Positions 1 through 8,868 of a DNA stretch of 64,000 nt are shown here, in pieces. The notes under the pieces are model-generated. The model saw only the letters and a program-made list of their open reading frames with translations. It ran no database searches and was not told the DNA's origin. Source of the DNA: Streptomyces sp. AM 2-1-1 (GTDB taxonomy: Bacteria; Actinomycetota; Actinomycetes; Streptomycetales; Streptomycetaceae); assembly GCF_029167645.1 (NCBI RefSeq), contig NZ_CP119147.1, positions 682,001 through 746,000 on the forward strand, read 5' to 3'. Position 1 is the first letter of the stretch; each line of letters opens with the position of its first letter. The position numbers and the translations under genes were made by a program.

Positions 1-23
1 CCGCGGGCGGCCTCAAGGGCTGA
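1..23 (+). CDS. C-terminal end of a probable sugar ABC transporter permease (partial)
   Basis: Only the last six residues (AGGLKG) and a TGA stop at 21-23 are visible; the rest lies outside the window. Carbohydrate ABC permeases of the MalG/AglG type in Streptomyces often end in a very similar TAGG(V/L)KG tail, and such a permease commonly precedes an intracellular alpha-glucosidase, which is the next gene here. The call rests on this short tail and on context, so it is tentative. Confidence 0.35.
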
Positions 24-164
24 GAGCCCGGCCCGCACACCGGCGACGCGCGCCGTCGTCGCCCGTCCTCCCGACAGCCCACCTCCATGAAGCCTCCGCC
101 GCCGGCCCGGACCCCGTGCCCCGCCGTCCGGCCGGCGGCGGACCCTGCCCGAAAGGACCCTCAC

Positions 165-1769
165 GTGGCAGCCCCTCTTCCGGAACGCACCGACGACTGG
201 TGGCGCAGTGCCGCCATCTACCAGGTGTACCCACGCAGCTTCGCCGACGGTGACGGGGACGGTACCGGGGACCTCGCGGGCGTCCGGTCGAGACTGCCGT
301 ACCTCGCCGAACTGGGCGTGGACGCACTCTGGTTCACGCCCTGGTACGTGTCCCCGCTCGTGGACGGCGGGTACGACGTCGCCGACTACCGCACCATCGA
401 CCCGGCCTTCGGCACGCTCGCCGAGGCGGAGAAGCTCATCCACGAGGCCCGCGAGTCCGGCATCCGGGTGATCGTCGACATCGTGCCCAACCACGTGTCG
501 GACCAGCACGCCTGGTTCCGGGCCGCCCTGGAGGCCGGCCCGGGCAGTCCCGAGCGCGAGCTCTTCCACTTCCGGCCCGGCCGGGGCGAGGACGGCGAAC
601 TGCCGCCCAACGACTGGCCCTCGCAGTTCTCCGGGCGCACCTGGACGCGGGTACCGGACGGCGAGTGGTACCTCCACCTCTTCACCCCCGAGCAGCCCGA
701 CCTCAACTGGGCCCATCCGGCGGTCCGCCGGGAGCACGAGGAGATCCTGCGGTTCTGGTTCGAGCGCGGGGTGGCCGGCGTCCGGATCGACTCCGCCGCG
801 CTCCTCGCCAAGGACCCGGCGCTGGCCGACTTCGTGGAGGGCGTGGATCCCCACCCGTACATCGACCAGGACGAGTTGCACGACATCTACCGGTCGTGGC
901 GCGCCATCGCCGACGAGTACCAGGGTGTCTTCGTGGGCGAGGTCTGGCTCCCGGACTCGGAGCGCTTCGCCCGCTATCTGCGCCCGGACGAGCTGCACAC
1001 CGCCTTCAACTTCAACTTCCTGGCCTGCCCCTGGCAACCGGACCGGCTGCGGCGGACCATCGACGACACGCTCGCCGAACACGCGCCCGTCGGCGCCCCC
1101 GCCACCTGGGTGCTGTGCAACCACGACGTGACCCGGACGGTCACGCGGTACGGCCGCGAGGACACCGGTTTCGACTTCGCCACCAAGGCCTTCGGCACGC
1201 CCACCGACCTGGTGCTGGGCGAGCGGCGGGCACGGGCCGCCGCCCTGCTGACGCTCGCGCTCCCGGGGTCCGCCTACCTCTACCAGGGTGAGGAGCTGGG
1301 CCTGCCCGAGGCGGAGATCCCCCTGGACCGCATCCAGGACCCGATGCACTTCCGCTCGGGCGGCACCGATCCGGGGCGGGACGGCTGCCGGGTGCCGCTG
1401 CCGTGGACCGCGGACGCCCCGTACGGCGGTTTCGGCTCGCGCGAGGAGCCGTGGCTGCCGCAGCCCGAGGGCTGGGGTGCCTACGCGGTGGACCGCCAGA
1501 GCGCCGACCCCGGTTCGATGCTGTCGCTCTACCGCGAGGCGCTGCGGCTGCGGCGCACCACCGCGGCCTTCCGGTGCGAGCCGCTGACCTGGCTCCCCTC
1601 CGAGGAGGGTGTCCTCGCCTTCCGGCGCGGCCCGGACCTGATCTGCGTCGTCAACCTGGCGGCGGAGCCGGCCCGGCTCCCCGCCCACACGGATGTCCTG
1701 CTCGCCGGCGGCCCCCTGGACGACCGGGGCCGTCTCCCCCAGGACACGGCGGTGTGGCTGCTCGCCTGA
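165..1769 (+). CDS. aglA: GH13 alpha-glucosidase (oligo-alpha-glucosidase type), intracellular
   Basis: A 534-residue (alpha/beta)8 amylase-superfamily enzyme with no signal peptide, expected to hydrolyse short alpha-glucosides in the cytoplasm after uptake. The GH13 catalytic set is readable: nucleophile D209 in GVRIDS, acid/base E259 in FVGEVW and transition-state Asp D321 in CNHDV. An early QVYPRSFAD motif (about residue 22) is typical of family GH13 alpha-glucosidases. I chose GTG at 165 over ATG at 87 because AAAGGA lies seven bases upstream and the N-terminal extension from 87 has no family resemblance. It follows a probable sugar-permease end, as in the agl (alpha-glucoside) operon of S. 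coelicolor, so the symbol is by analogy. It could equally be an oligo-1,6-glucosidase or trehalose-active relative. Confidence 0.85.
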   Translation: MAAPLPERTDDWWRSAAIYQVYPRSFADGDGDGTGDLAGVRSRLPYLAELGVDALWFTPWYVSPLVDGGYDVADYRTIDPAFGTLAEAEKLIHEARESGIRVIVDIVPNHVSDQHAWFRAALEAGPGSPERELFHFRPGRGEDGELPPNDWPSQFSGRTWTRVPDGEWYLHLFTPEQPDLNWAHPAVRREHEEILRFWFERGVAGVRIDSAALLAKDPALADFVEGVDPHPYIDQDELHDIYRSWRAIADEYQGVFVGEVWLPDSERFARYLRPDELHTAFNFNFLACPWQPDRLRRTIDDTLAEHAPVGAPATWVLCNHDVTRTVTRYGREDTGFDFATKAFGTPTDLVLGERRARAAALLTLALPGSAYLYQGEELGLPEAEIPLDRIQDPMHFRSGGTDPGRDGCRVPLPWTADAPYGGFGSREEPWLPQPEGWGAYAVDRQSADPGSMLSLYREALRLRRTTAAFRCEPLTWLPSEEGVLAFRRGPDLICVVNLAAEPARLPAHTDVLLAGGPLDDRGRLPQDTAVWLLA

Positions 1770-1821
1770 GGGCGGGTGCCGCGGCGCCGTCCCGATGTCC
1801 CCCCACAGGAGGTTCTGCATC

Positions 1822-4239
1822 ATGAGCGTGACAAGAGCCGCGCCCGGCGGACGGTCCGTGACCGCTCTGCTGGTCTCACTCGCCTGCACCGTCGCCCTGG
1901 GTACGGCGGCCGCCCTCACCGGGGGCGGCGCCGGGTCCGCGGTGGCGGCCGAGGCGCCCGTACTCTCACCGTTCGCGGTGGCGGGGCGCGGGGCCCAGGT
2001 GCCGTTCACCGAGCTGGAGGCGGAGTCCGCCGCGACCAGTGGCTCGCTGATCGGCCCCGACCGTACGTACACCACCCTTCCCTCCGAGGCCTCCGGGCGG
2101 CGCGCCGTACGGCTCGACGCCCCGGGCGAGTACGTCGAGTTCACCCTGACCAAGCCGGCCAACGCGATGACGGTGCGCTACTCCGTCCCGGACAACGCGG
2201 CGGGTACGGGCCTCACCGCGCCGGTGACGCTCGCCCTGGACGGGACCAGGCTCAAGGACCTCGACTTCACGTCCCGGTACGGCTGGTTCTACGGCTCGTA
2301 CCCGTTCACCAACACCCCGGGCAGCCAGCCGCACCACTTCTACGACGAGACCAGGACACTCTTCGGCAGGACGCTGGCCGCGGGCTCGAAGGTCCGCATC
2401 ACCCTGCCCGCCACCTCAGCCACTCCGTGGGCCGTGGTGGACCTCGCCGACTTCGAGCAGGTCGCGGCCCCGGTGACCCGGCCGGCCGGTTCCCTGTCGG
2501 TCACCGACTACGGCGCCGACGCGAGCGGCGCGGGGGACTCCACCTCCGCCTTCCAGCAGGCCGTCGACGCGGGGAAGGCCCAGGGGCGCGAGGTGTGGAT
2601 CCCCCAGGGCACCTTCAGGCTGACCGACCACGTGGTGGTCGACCAGGTCACGCTGAGGGGCGCCGGACCCTGGTACAGCGTGCTGGGCGGCCGGCATCCC
2701 ACCGACCGGTCCCGCGCGGCGGGCATCTACGGCAAGTACGCCTCCGGTGGCGGATACGGCGGCGGTGTCCGCCCGTACGAAGCCGGCGGGCCGAGCCGGA
2801 ACGTCACGCTCAAGGACTTCGCCCTCATCGGCGACATCACCGAGCGCGTGGACGAGGACCAGGTCAACGCGATCGGCGGCGCCATGAGCGACTCCGTCGT
2901 CCAGAACGTGTGGCTGCAGCACACCAAGGTCGGGGCGTGGATGGACGGCCCGATGGACAACTTCCACATCCGCGACAGCCGCATCCTGGACCAGACCGCG
3001 GACGGGGTGAACTTCCACTGGGGCGTGACCCGTTCTTCCGTGGAGAACACCTTCCTGCGCAACCTGGGCGACGACGGGCTCGCCATGTGGTCCGACACGA
3101 AGGCCGACTCCGCCGGCGCCTTCACCGGAAACACGGTGGTGGCCCCGATCCTCGCCAACCACATCGCGATCTACGGCGGCAAGGACATCTCGGTCACCGA
3201 CAACGTCCTCGCCGAGAGCCTCACCAACGGCGGCGCCCTGCACGTGGGCAACCGGTTCCCCGGGGTCTCGCCCGGTCAGGGCACCGACGTCCAGGGCACC
3301 TTCACCCTCGCCCGCAACACCACCATCCGGGCGGGGAACACCGACTACGGCTGGCCCTTCCCGATCGGCGCGGTCTGGTTCGACGCCCGGAACAGCCCCA
3401 TCGACAAGGCGACGATCAACGTCACCGACACGGACATCCTGGACAGCTCCTACGCCGCTGTCCACTTCGTCTCGGGGACGACGAAGAACGTGCGCTTCGA
3501 CAACGTGAACATCGACGGCACGGGCACCTTCGCCTTCCAGTTCAACGATCCGGCGCAGCTGTCGCTGACCAATGTGCGCGCCACACACATCGGCTTCACC
3601 GACCCCGTGTACAGCTGCCTCGGCTCCTCGCTGGCCCTGTCCCAGGGCGCCGGCAACTCCGGCTGGAACTCCAGGCTGCCGGCCACGTACTGCGGTCCCT
3701 GGCCCACCGCGAACTACGACCACGGCGGCGGGACCACGCCCACCCCGACGCCCACTCCGACTCCAACGCCCACCCCGACTCCGACGCCCACTCCGACTCC
3801 GACCGGTCCGACCCCGGACCCGGGCCGGAACCTCGCCCTGGGCAGGCCGGTCACCGCGACCGGCTACGCGGACGTCTACGCACCGGCGAAGGCCGTCGAC
3901 GGTGACGCCAACTCGTACTGGGAGAGCGTCAACCGGTCCTTCCCCCAGTCACTGACCGTGGATCTGGGAGCAGCGGCCGGCGTGGGCCGGGTCGTCCTCA
4001 GGCTGCCGTCGTCCTGGGAGGCGCGGACCCAGACCCTGGCGGTCCTCGGCAGCGCCGACGGATCCGCCTTCACCACGCTGACCGCGTCGAAGGAGTACCG
4101 CTTCGACCCGGCCGGCGGCAACAAGGTGACCGTGACCCTGCCGGCGGGCTCCGCCCCCCGGTACCTGCGGGTCACCGGCACCGCCAACACGGCCTGGCCG
4201 GCCGTCCAGGCCTCGGAGCTGGAGGCGTACCGCTCCTGA
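1822..4239 (+). CDS. Secreted GH87 alpha-1,3-glucanase (mutanase/mycodextranase family)
   Basis: An 805-residue exported enzyme predicted to cut alpha-1,3-glucan, a polymer of fungal walls and dental plaque. Domain order: signal peptide (residues 1 to about 42, ending AVAA); a jelly-roll CBM6/35-like domain (about 60-215); a right-handed parallel beta-helix beginning at SVTDYGADASG (about 223); a Pro-Thr linker (about 637-661); and a C-terminal F5/8 type C (discoidin, CBM32-like) domain starting at NLALGRPVTATG. The likely catalytic aspartates sit in DQTADGVNFH (about 394) and GDDGLAMW (about 417-418), the GH87 pattern. ATG at 1822 has AGGAGG at 1807-1812; the longer reading frame from 1693 overlaps the preceding gene and lacks a signal peptide. 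A strong terminator follows. No LacI-type operator was seen directly upstream, so its regulation may differ from that of the neighbouring glucanases. Confidence 0.85.
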   Translation: MSVTRAAPGGRSVTALLVSLACTVALGTAAALTGGGAGSAVAAEAPVLSPFAVAGRGAQVPFTELEAESAATSGSLIGPDRTYTTLPSEASGRRAVRLDAPGEYVEFTLTKPANAMTVRYSVPDNAAGTGLTAPVTLALDGTRLKDLDFTSRYGWFYGSYPFTNTPGSQPHHFYDETRTLFGRTLAAGSKVRITLPATSATPWAVVDLADFEQVAAPVTRPAGSLSVTDYGADASGAGDSTSAFQQAVDAGKAQGREVWIPQGTFRLTDHVVVDQVTLRGAGPWYSVLGGRHPTDRSRAAGIYGKYASGGGYGGGVRPYEAGGPSRNVTLKDFALIGDITERVDEDQVNAIGGAMSDSVVQNVWLQHTKVGAWMDGPMDNFHIRDSRILDQTADGVNFHWGVTRSSVENTFLRNLGDDGLAMWSDTKADSAGAFTGNTVVAPILANHIAIYGGKDISVTDNVLAESLTNGGALHVGNRFPGVSPGQGTDVQGTFTLARNTTIRAGNTDYGWPFPIGAVWFDARNSPIDKATINVTDTDILDSSYAAVHFVSGTTKNVRFDNVNIDGTGTFAFQFNDPAQLSLTNVRATHIGFTDPVYSCLGSSLALSQGAGNSGWNSRLPATYCGPWPTANYDHGGGTTPTPTPTPTPTPTPTPTPTPTPTGPTPDPGRNLALGRPVTATGYADVYAPAKAVDGDANSYWESVNRSFPQSLTVDLGAAAGVGRVVLRLPSSWEARTQTLAVLGSADGSAFTTLTASKEYRFDPAGGNKVTVTLPAGSAPRYLRVTGTANTAWPAVQASELEAYRS
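3736..3804 (+). repeat. Pro-Thr coding microsatellite in the GH87 gene
   Basis: About 70 bases of a near-perfect hexanucleotide repeat (CCGACN/CCCACN) encode an alternating (PT)n linker between the beta-helix catalytic domain and the discoidin domain. Such linkers are flexible and protease-resistant, and this kind of repeat can change copy number by slippage without breaking the frame. Confidence 0.85.
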
Positions 4240-4264
4240 CCGGCCCCGCTCGCCCCACCGCTCG

Positions 4265-4299
4265 CCGCCCGCCCGTGGTACGGATCCACGGGCGGGCGG
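4265..4299 (+). terminator. Strong hairpin terminator after the GH87 gene
   Basis: A perfect 13-bp stem, CCGCCCGCCCGTG at 4265-4277 and its complement at 4287-4299, with a 9-base loop, begins 26 bases after the stop. There is no U tract, as is usual in Streptomyces. Confidence 0.75.
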
Positions 4300-4498
4300 T
4301 GTGCTGTCGCCGGACGGTCCCCGCCGGAGTGTCCCGCGGCGGCGACGCCGCGCGGGACGAAAGCGCACAAGAGTGCTCGGACACCTGAGAGCGCGCTCAT
4401 TACTTCGACCCAGGCCGCTCCGCCCTCTCGTCGATCCGTCAGGTCTCGAACACGGGCAGGTCTACACGCTCGGCCAACTACCGTACGTGTCAGTTCTC

Positions 4499-4527
4499 TT
4501 GACACCGAGGTTTCAGGAGTTTTACGT
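4499..4527 (+). promoter_or_regulatory. Sigma70-type promoter of the GH81 gene
   Basis: TTGACA at 4499-4504, a 17-base spacer and TTACGT at 4522-4527 form a near-consensus vegetative promoter. The expected start, about 4534, lies just before the LacI-type operator, so a bound repressor would block initiation or clearance. Confidence 0.65.
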
Positions 4528-4539
4528 TCCTTGGCAATT

Positions 4540-4563
4540 GAGAGCGCTCTCGAAAGCGCTCCG
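4540..4563. promoter_or_regulatory. Double LacI-type operator before the GH81 gene
   Basis: A perfect 12-bp palindrome, GAGAGCGCTCTC (4540-4551), is followed by a second, less regular AGCGCT-centred site (4555-4560). The centres are 12 bp apart. The core matches sites of Streptomyces LacI/CebR-type repressors (TGGGAGCGCTCCCA) and the site between the repressor gene at 7580-8626 and the GH64 gene. A weaker relative, TGAGAGCGCGCTCA, lies at 4386-4399. Confidence 0.7.
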
Positions 4564-4593
4564 TCCCCCCTCCTGACCTCGAGGTGCTGCCCC

Positions 4594-7377
4594 ATGCAAG
4601 CCTCCCTCGTAAGACCCGCAGCCGCGATGGCCCTGGCTCTCGCCCTGGCCGCAGCCGGCCTGGGCACCGCCGCATCCCCCGCGGTGGCCGCCACGATCAC
4701 CGCGGGCGCCGGCAGTTATACGGACACCCGCCCCGCCGGGACCTCCGGGCCGACCACCAACACCGGCGCGCCGGTCACCCCCAAACTGACCGCGGCAGCC
4801 AGGAACAAGCCGGTGCCGACCAACGACTGGTGGACCTCGCTCGCCTACCAGCGCTACGGCGACAATCCGTACTCCACCCCGATGTACGGCCACCCCCTCA
4901 CCTACCAGGCCACCTCCGGCGGACTGGAGGTCGGCTACCCGACCACGCCCGCGGTCGTCGGGGACGGCCGCCAGTACGAGTACGCGCACAAGGCCGACCT
5001 GACCCTCGGCCTCAGCGGACTCAACTCACCCGACACCAAGGCCGACGACTGGTCGGACTGGACGGTCACCCCCTACTGGTCGGACGGCGCCCGCACCCTG
5101 CGCACCACCATCGGGCACGGCCTGCCGTACGTGTACGCCAAGGGCTCCGGCGGCGACGCCCGGATCACCACGGCGAGTGCCCCCACCGTCTTCGCGGACA
5201 ACGGCAACGTCCTCGGCATCACCGTCGCGGGACACCACTACGCGCTCTTCTCGCCGACCGGCACCGACTGGACGGTTTCCGGCTCGACGATCACCGCTCC
5301 TCTCGGCGGCAAGGACTACTTCTCGCTCGCCGTGCTGCCGTCCACCGACGCGCTCGCGACCTTCCGGAAGTACGCCTTCAGCTTCGTCACCGGCTCCAAG
5401 GTGACCTGGGAGTCCACCGGCGGTACGGTCCGCGCGACGTACAGCCTCACCACGGAGGCCAAGGAGGGCACCGAGCGCGGGACGCTCCAGGCGCTCTACC
5501 GCCACCAGTGGCTGCACACCTCCGACGCGCTCACGGGCTACACGTACGTCTCGCCGCGCGGCACCATGAAGGTGCGGGAGGCCGCGTCCTTCACCACCAA
5601 CCAGAAGGGTTCCGGCGTGGTGCCGGCCCTCCCCGCGGTGAGCGGCGTCGACAAGGCCCGGCTGACCGGGTACCTCAACGAGGTGGCGAACGCCTCCGAC
5701 CCGTTCTCGGGCGCCACCGACACCTACTGGACCGGCAAGGCGCTCGGCCGCCTCGCCCAACTGGTCCCGGTGGCGGACCAGATCGGCCAGACCGGCATCC
5801 GGGACAAGTTGCTGGGGCTGATGAAGGGCCGGCTCCAGGAGTGGTTCACGGCGGGCGGCGCGAGCGAATTCAGCTACGACAAGGACTGGAAGACCCTCAC
5901 CGGTTACCCGGCCTCGTACGGCAGTGACACCGAGCTGAACGACCACCATTTCCACTACAGCTACTACCTGTACGCGGCGGCGATCGTCGCCCAGTACGAC
6001 CAGACCTGGGCCGCCGACTCCGCCTGGGGCACCATGGTCAAGAACCTGATCCGTGACACCGCCAACCCGAGCCGCACCGACACCGCGTTCCCCTTCCTGC
6101 GCGGCTTCGACGTGTACGCGGGCCACAGCTGGGCCTCCGGCCACCAGGGCTTCGCGGCCGGCAACAACCAGGAGTCCTCCTCCGAGTCGACCAACCTGAG
6201 CGCCGCTCTCGTCCTGTGGGGCTCGGCGACCGGGGACACCTCGCTGCGCGATCTCGGCAGCTATCTGCTGACCACCGAGTCCGAGGCGGTCGAGCAGTAC
6301 TGGTTCGACACGGATCAGCAGGTCTTCCCCGGCTCCTTCGGCCACGACACGGTCGGCATGGTCTGGGGCAGCGGCGCCGCGTACTCCACCTGGTGGACCG
6401 CGAACCCGGAGGAGATCCACGGCATCAACACCCTTCCGATCACGGGCGGTTCGCTGTACCTGGGTCGCGACAAGGCCACCGTCAAGCGGAACCTCGCCGA
6501 GATGGTGCGGGAGAACGGCGGCCCGGCCGTCGAATGGCGGGACCTGCTCTGGGAGTTCGAGGCCCTGGCCGACCCGGCGTCCGCGAAGGCCAAATGGGAC
6601 GCGGGCAACGCGGGCTACACCCCGGAACAGGGTGAGTCCAAGGCGCACACCTACCAGTGGATCACCACCCTCGACAGTCTCGGCGCCCCGGACATGAGCA
6701 TCAGCGGCGACATTCCGACCTCCGCCGTCTTCGCCAAGAACGGCGTCAACACCTACGTCGCCCACAACTACGGCACCACCGCCCGCACCGTCACGTTCAC
6801 CAACGGCGCGACCCTCTCCGTACCGGCCCGCTCCACGGCCACCGGCACGGGCACCGGCGGCGGCACCACCGACCCCGACCCCGGCACGGGCACCCCCACC
6901 GGGAACACCTTCCGGCTGAAGTCCGGGGGCACCCTCACCACCGCCACCGACGGCGCCGCCGGTACGGACACGATCGCCTCGGCGGACGGCGTCAACCGGG
7001 ACGGCACGCCGTACAAGCCCACGACCTACCAGATCAGAGGCGTCAACGGCACCCTCTCGGCCGGGGCGTCCACGACGTTCCGCCTCCGGGTCGACGCGGG
7101 CGCGACGGTCGGTCTCGCCCCGCAGGTCAGGGTCAGCTACGACCTCACCGGTGACGGCACCTTCGACCGGACCGAGACCTACCGCTACTTCGCGACCGAC
7201 CCGGTCGCCGGGTGGGAGGAGTACACCCAGGCCGCGGGCGCGCAGGCGACCACCGGCACCTTGGGCAACCTCGCGGGCGGAACCGTCCGCCTGGAGATCT
7301 GGAACGCCCTGGGAAGCGGTACCTCCCAGGTGCAGACCGGCACGGACGCGGCGGTCCTGAAGATCCCCTACGTCTGA
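4594..7377 (+). CDS. Secreted GH81 endo-beta-1,3-glucanase
   Basis: A 927-residue exported endo-beta-1,3-glucanase (laminarin and fungal-wall glucan). A signal peptide of about 33 residues ends ASPAVAA. The GH81 domain starts with RNKPVPTNDWWTSLAYQ and contains the conserved ELNDHHFHYSY (Asp about 450) and AAGNNQESSSES (Glu about 526/530), the catalytic region of the family. After a Thr/Gly/Pro linker (about 750-770) comes a beta-rich C-terminal module of about 155 residues, beginning NTFRLKSGG, that resembles a beta-1,3-glucan-binding module (CBM56-like; moderate certainty). The start at 4594 has GAGGTG upstream; the longer frame beginning TTG at 4531 would read through the operator and is rejected. 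The gene is probably repressed by the LacI protein encoded at 7580-8626. Confidence 0.9.
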   Translation: MQASLVRPAAAMALALALAAAGLGTAASPAVAATITAGAGSYTDTRPAGTSGPTTNTGAPVTPKLTAAARNKPVPTNDWWTSLAYQRYGDNPYSTPMYGHPLTYQATSGGLEVGYPTTPAVVGDGRQYEYAHKADLTLGLSGLNSPDTKADDWSDWTVTPYWSDGARTLRTTIGHGLPYVYAKGSGGDARITTASAPTVFADNGNVLGITVAGHHYALFSPTGTDWTVSGSTITAPLGGKDYFSLAVLPSTDALATFRKYAFSFVTGSKVTWESTGGTVRATYSLTTEAKEGTERGTLQALYRHQWLHTSDALTGYTYVSPRGTMKVREAASFTTNQKGSGVVPALPAVSGVDKARLTGYLNEVANASDPFSGATDTYWTGKALGRLAQLVPVADQIGQTGIRDKLLGLMKGRLQEWFTAGGASEFSYDKDWKTLTGYPASYGSDTELNDHHFHYSYYLYAAAIVAQYDQTWAADSAWGTMVKNLIRDTANPSRTDTAFPFLRGFDVYAGHSWASGHQGFAAGNNQESSSESTNLSAALVLWGSATGDTSLRDLGSYLLTTESEAVEQYWFDTDQQVFPGSFGHDTVGMVWGSGAAYSTWWTANPEEIHGINTLPITGGSLYLGRDKATVKRNLAEMVRENGGPAVEWRDLLWEFEALADPASAKAKWDAGNAGYTPEQGESKAHTYQWITTLDSLGAPDMSISGDIPTSAVFAKNGVNTYVAHNYGTTARTVTFTNGATLSVPARSTATGTGTGGGTTDPDPGTGTPTGNTFRLKSGGTLTTATDGAAGTDTIASADGVNRDGTPYKPTTYQIRGVNGTLSAGASTTFRLRVDAGATVGLAPQVRVSYDLTGDGTFDRTETYRYFATDPVAGWEEYTQAAGAQATTGTLGNLAGGTVRLEIWNALGSGTSQVQTGTDAAVLKIPYV

Positions 7378-7387
7378 CCGTCCCGCC

Positions 7388-7427
7388 GACGTACGGGTGG
7401 GCGCCGCGCGGCGCTCACCCGTACGTC
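7388..7427. terminator. Bidirectional terminator between GH81 and lacI-type genes
   Basis: An 18-bp stem (7388-7405 with 7410-7427, one G-U pair) closes a GCGC loop. It stands ten bases after the GH81 stop and lies between two convergent genes. The rest of the gap to 7579 shows nothing recognisable. Confidence 0.8.
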
Positions 7428-7579
7428 CGTTTCACCGGCCCCGGAGCGTGCGAAGCCCACGTACATGCCGATCGGAGAGCCCTTCCGGACGGCGGGGCCG
7501 TCTTCTGGGCGAGTCCGTGCACTCGGCGACGGCCCGCCCGCTCCGGACCCGCCGGACCGGCGCGGTGCGGGTGACCGGC

Positions 7580-8626
7580 TCAGGAGGAGGCCCGCCGGAC
7601 CAGCGTGGTCGGGGTGATCACCGAGTCGGGCGCCTCCGCCCCCTGGCGAGCCCGGTCCCGGTCCAGGTTGCGCAGGAGCAGCCTGGCCATGAGCCGTCCC
7701 TGGCCCTCGACGTCCTGCCGCACCGTGCTCAGCGGCGGTACCGTCGCCTCGGCCACCGACGCCATGTCGTCGAACCCGACCACGGCCACCTGGCCGGGCA
7801 CCGGGATCCCGCGTTCGGCCAGGACGCGCAGGGCGCCGGAGGCCATCAGGTCGTTCGCGGCGAACACCGCGTCCAGGTCGGGCCGCCGATCCAGCAGTTC
7901 CTCCATGGCCCGTGCCCCCGACTCCACGGTGAAGTCGCCCTCCGCGACGAGCGTCGGGTCCACGTCGAGCTGGATGTCCCGGTAACCGTCGAACCGGTCC
8001 TGGGCCGAGGTCTGGTCGGGCGGTCCGCAGATACAGGCGATCCGCCGCCGCCCCTGGTCCCGCAGGTGCTGTACGGCCGCCCGGGCGCCGCCCCGGTTGT
8101 CCGCGTCCACGTAGGAGGCGGTGCGCTCGCCGGGAGGCGTGGTCCAGCTCGGGCGCCCGCCGTAGACCGTCGGCAGCCCGGCGCGTCGGGTGATGCCCGG
8201 CAACGGGTCGTCGGTGTGCAGGGAGAACGCCAGAGCTCCGTCGACGTGACCGCCGCACAGATACCGCTCGATCCGGTCGAAGTCGCCCGGTCCTTCGACG
8301 ATCAGCAGCACCAACTGGGTGTCCTGTTCGGCGAGTTCCTTGCCGATGCCCCGGAGCTGACGGGAGAAGAAGGGGTCGGAGAAGATGCGGGTCTCCGGTT
8401 CGGCGATGACCACCGCCACCGCCCCGGTCCGCCGGGTGACGAGGGTGCGCGCCGCGTGGTTCGGGATGTACTGCAGTTCCTCGACCGCCTGGCGCACCCG
8501 GTCCACGAGGGGTTTGCGCACTCCGTCGCCCCCGTTGACGACCCGGGACGCGGTGGCCCGCGAGACCCCGGCTCGCGCCGCGACGGCTTCCAGGGTGGGC
8601 CGGGAACCTGGGGACTGGTCGGGCAA
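7580..8626 (-). CDS. LacI-family transcriptional repressor of the glucanase genes
   Basis: A 348-residue LacI/GalR-type regulator. The N-terminal HTH and hinge read TLEAVAARAGVSRATASRVVNG (split here only for the family match at residues about 11-32), and a periplasmic-binding-protein-like effector domain fills the rest (for example AVVGFDDMASVAEATVPPLS near the C terminus). The start is TTG at 8626 with GAGGAG just upstream. The gene lies between the GH81 and GH64 genes. Operators of one type precede GH81 (4540-4563) and lie in the lacI-GH64 divergent gap (8735-8746). This argues for local control by a glucan-derived sugar, although the effector cannot be read from sequence. The operator next to its own promoter suggests autoregulation. 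Confidence 0.88.
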   Translation of the reverse strand: MPDQSPGSRPTLEAVAARAGVSRATASRVVNGGDGVRKPLVDRVRQAVEELQYIPNHAARTLVTRRTGAVAVVIAEPETRIFSDPFFSRQLRGIGKELAEQDTQLVLLIVEGPGDFDRIERYLCGGHVDGALAFSLHTDDPLPGITRRAGLPTVYGGRPSWTTPPGERTASYVDADNRGGARAAVQHLRDQGRRRIACICGPPDQTSAQDRFDGYRDIQLDVDPTLVAEGDFTVESGARAMEELLDRRPDLDAVFAANDLMASGALRVLAERGIPVPGQVAVVGFDDMASVAEATVPPLSTVRQDVEGQGRLMARLLLRNLDRDRARQGAEAPDSVITPTTLVRRASS

Positions 8627-8734
8627 GGCGGGCGCTCCTCAACGCTGGGCGGCGACGCGGGAGGTGAGGCCGCCCGGTCGTGCCCAGCCTAACGCCGGGG
8701 CCGCCCGTACGCGGCGGCGACGGGGGCTGCGGTT

Positions 8735-8746
8735 GAGAGCGCTCCC
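8735..8746. promoter_or_regulatory. LacI-type operator between the repressor and GH64 genes
   Basis: GAGAGCGCTCCC at 8735-8746, flanked as TTGAGAGCGCTCCCAA, is a 14-to-16-bp near-palindrome of the CebR class. It lies in the divergent intergenic region, about 20 bp upstream of the GH64 promoter and about 110 bp upstream of the repressor start, so it could control both genes. Confidence 0.7.
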
Positions 8747-8766
8747 AAACTCGTTCGGCGCATCCC

Positions 8767-8795
8767 TTGACCCTTATTGGTCCAGCCCAATAGCG
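8767..8795 (+). promoter_or_regulatory. Possible promoter of the GH64 gene
   Basis: TTGACC (8767-8772) with a 16-17 base spacer to AATAGC/ATAGCG (8789-8795) is a plausible vegetative promoter just downstream of the LacI-type operator. Confidence 0.4.
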
Positions 8796-8868
8796 TCACG
8801 TTCGCCTTCGGGCAACACCCCCACCCCGTCGCTGTTCTGACGGGTCATCACCCCCTTTGGGAGGGTCA

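Noticed and set aside
2416..3723. A 435-codon minus-strand open frame
   Set aside because: Antisense to the GH87 catalytic domain; no recognisable domain and Val/Gly/Arg bias typical of mirror frames in GC-rich DNA.
4531..4593. Upstream TTG start for the GH81 gene
   Set aside because: It would place the operator inside the coding region and delay the signal peptide by 21 residues; ATG 4594 has a suitable ribosome site and a normal signal peptide.
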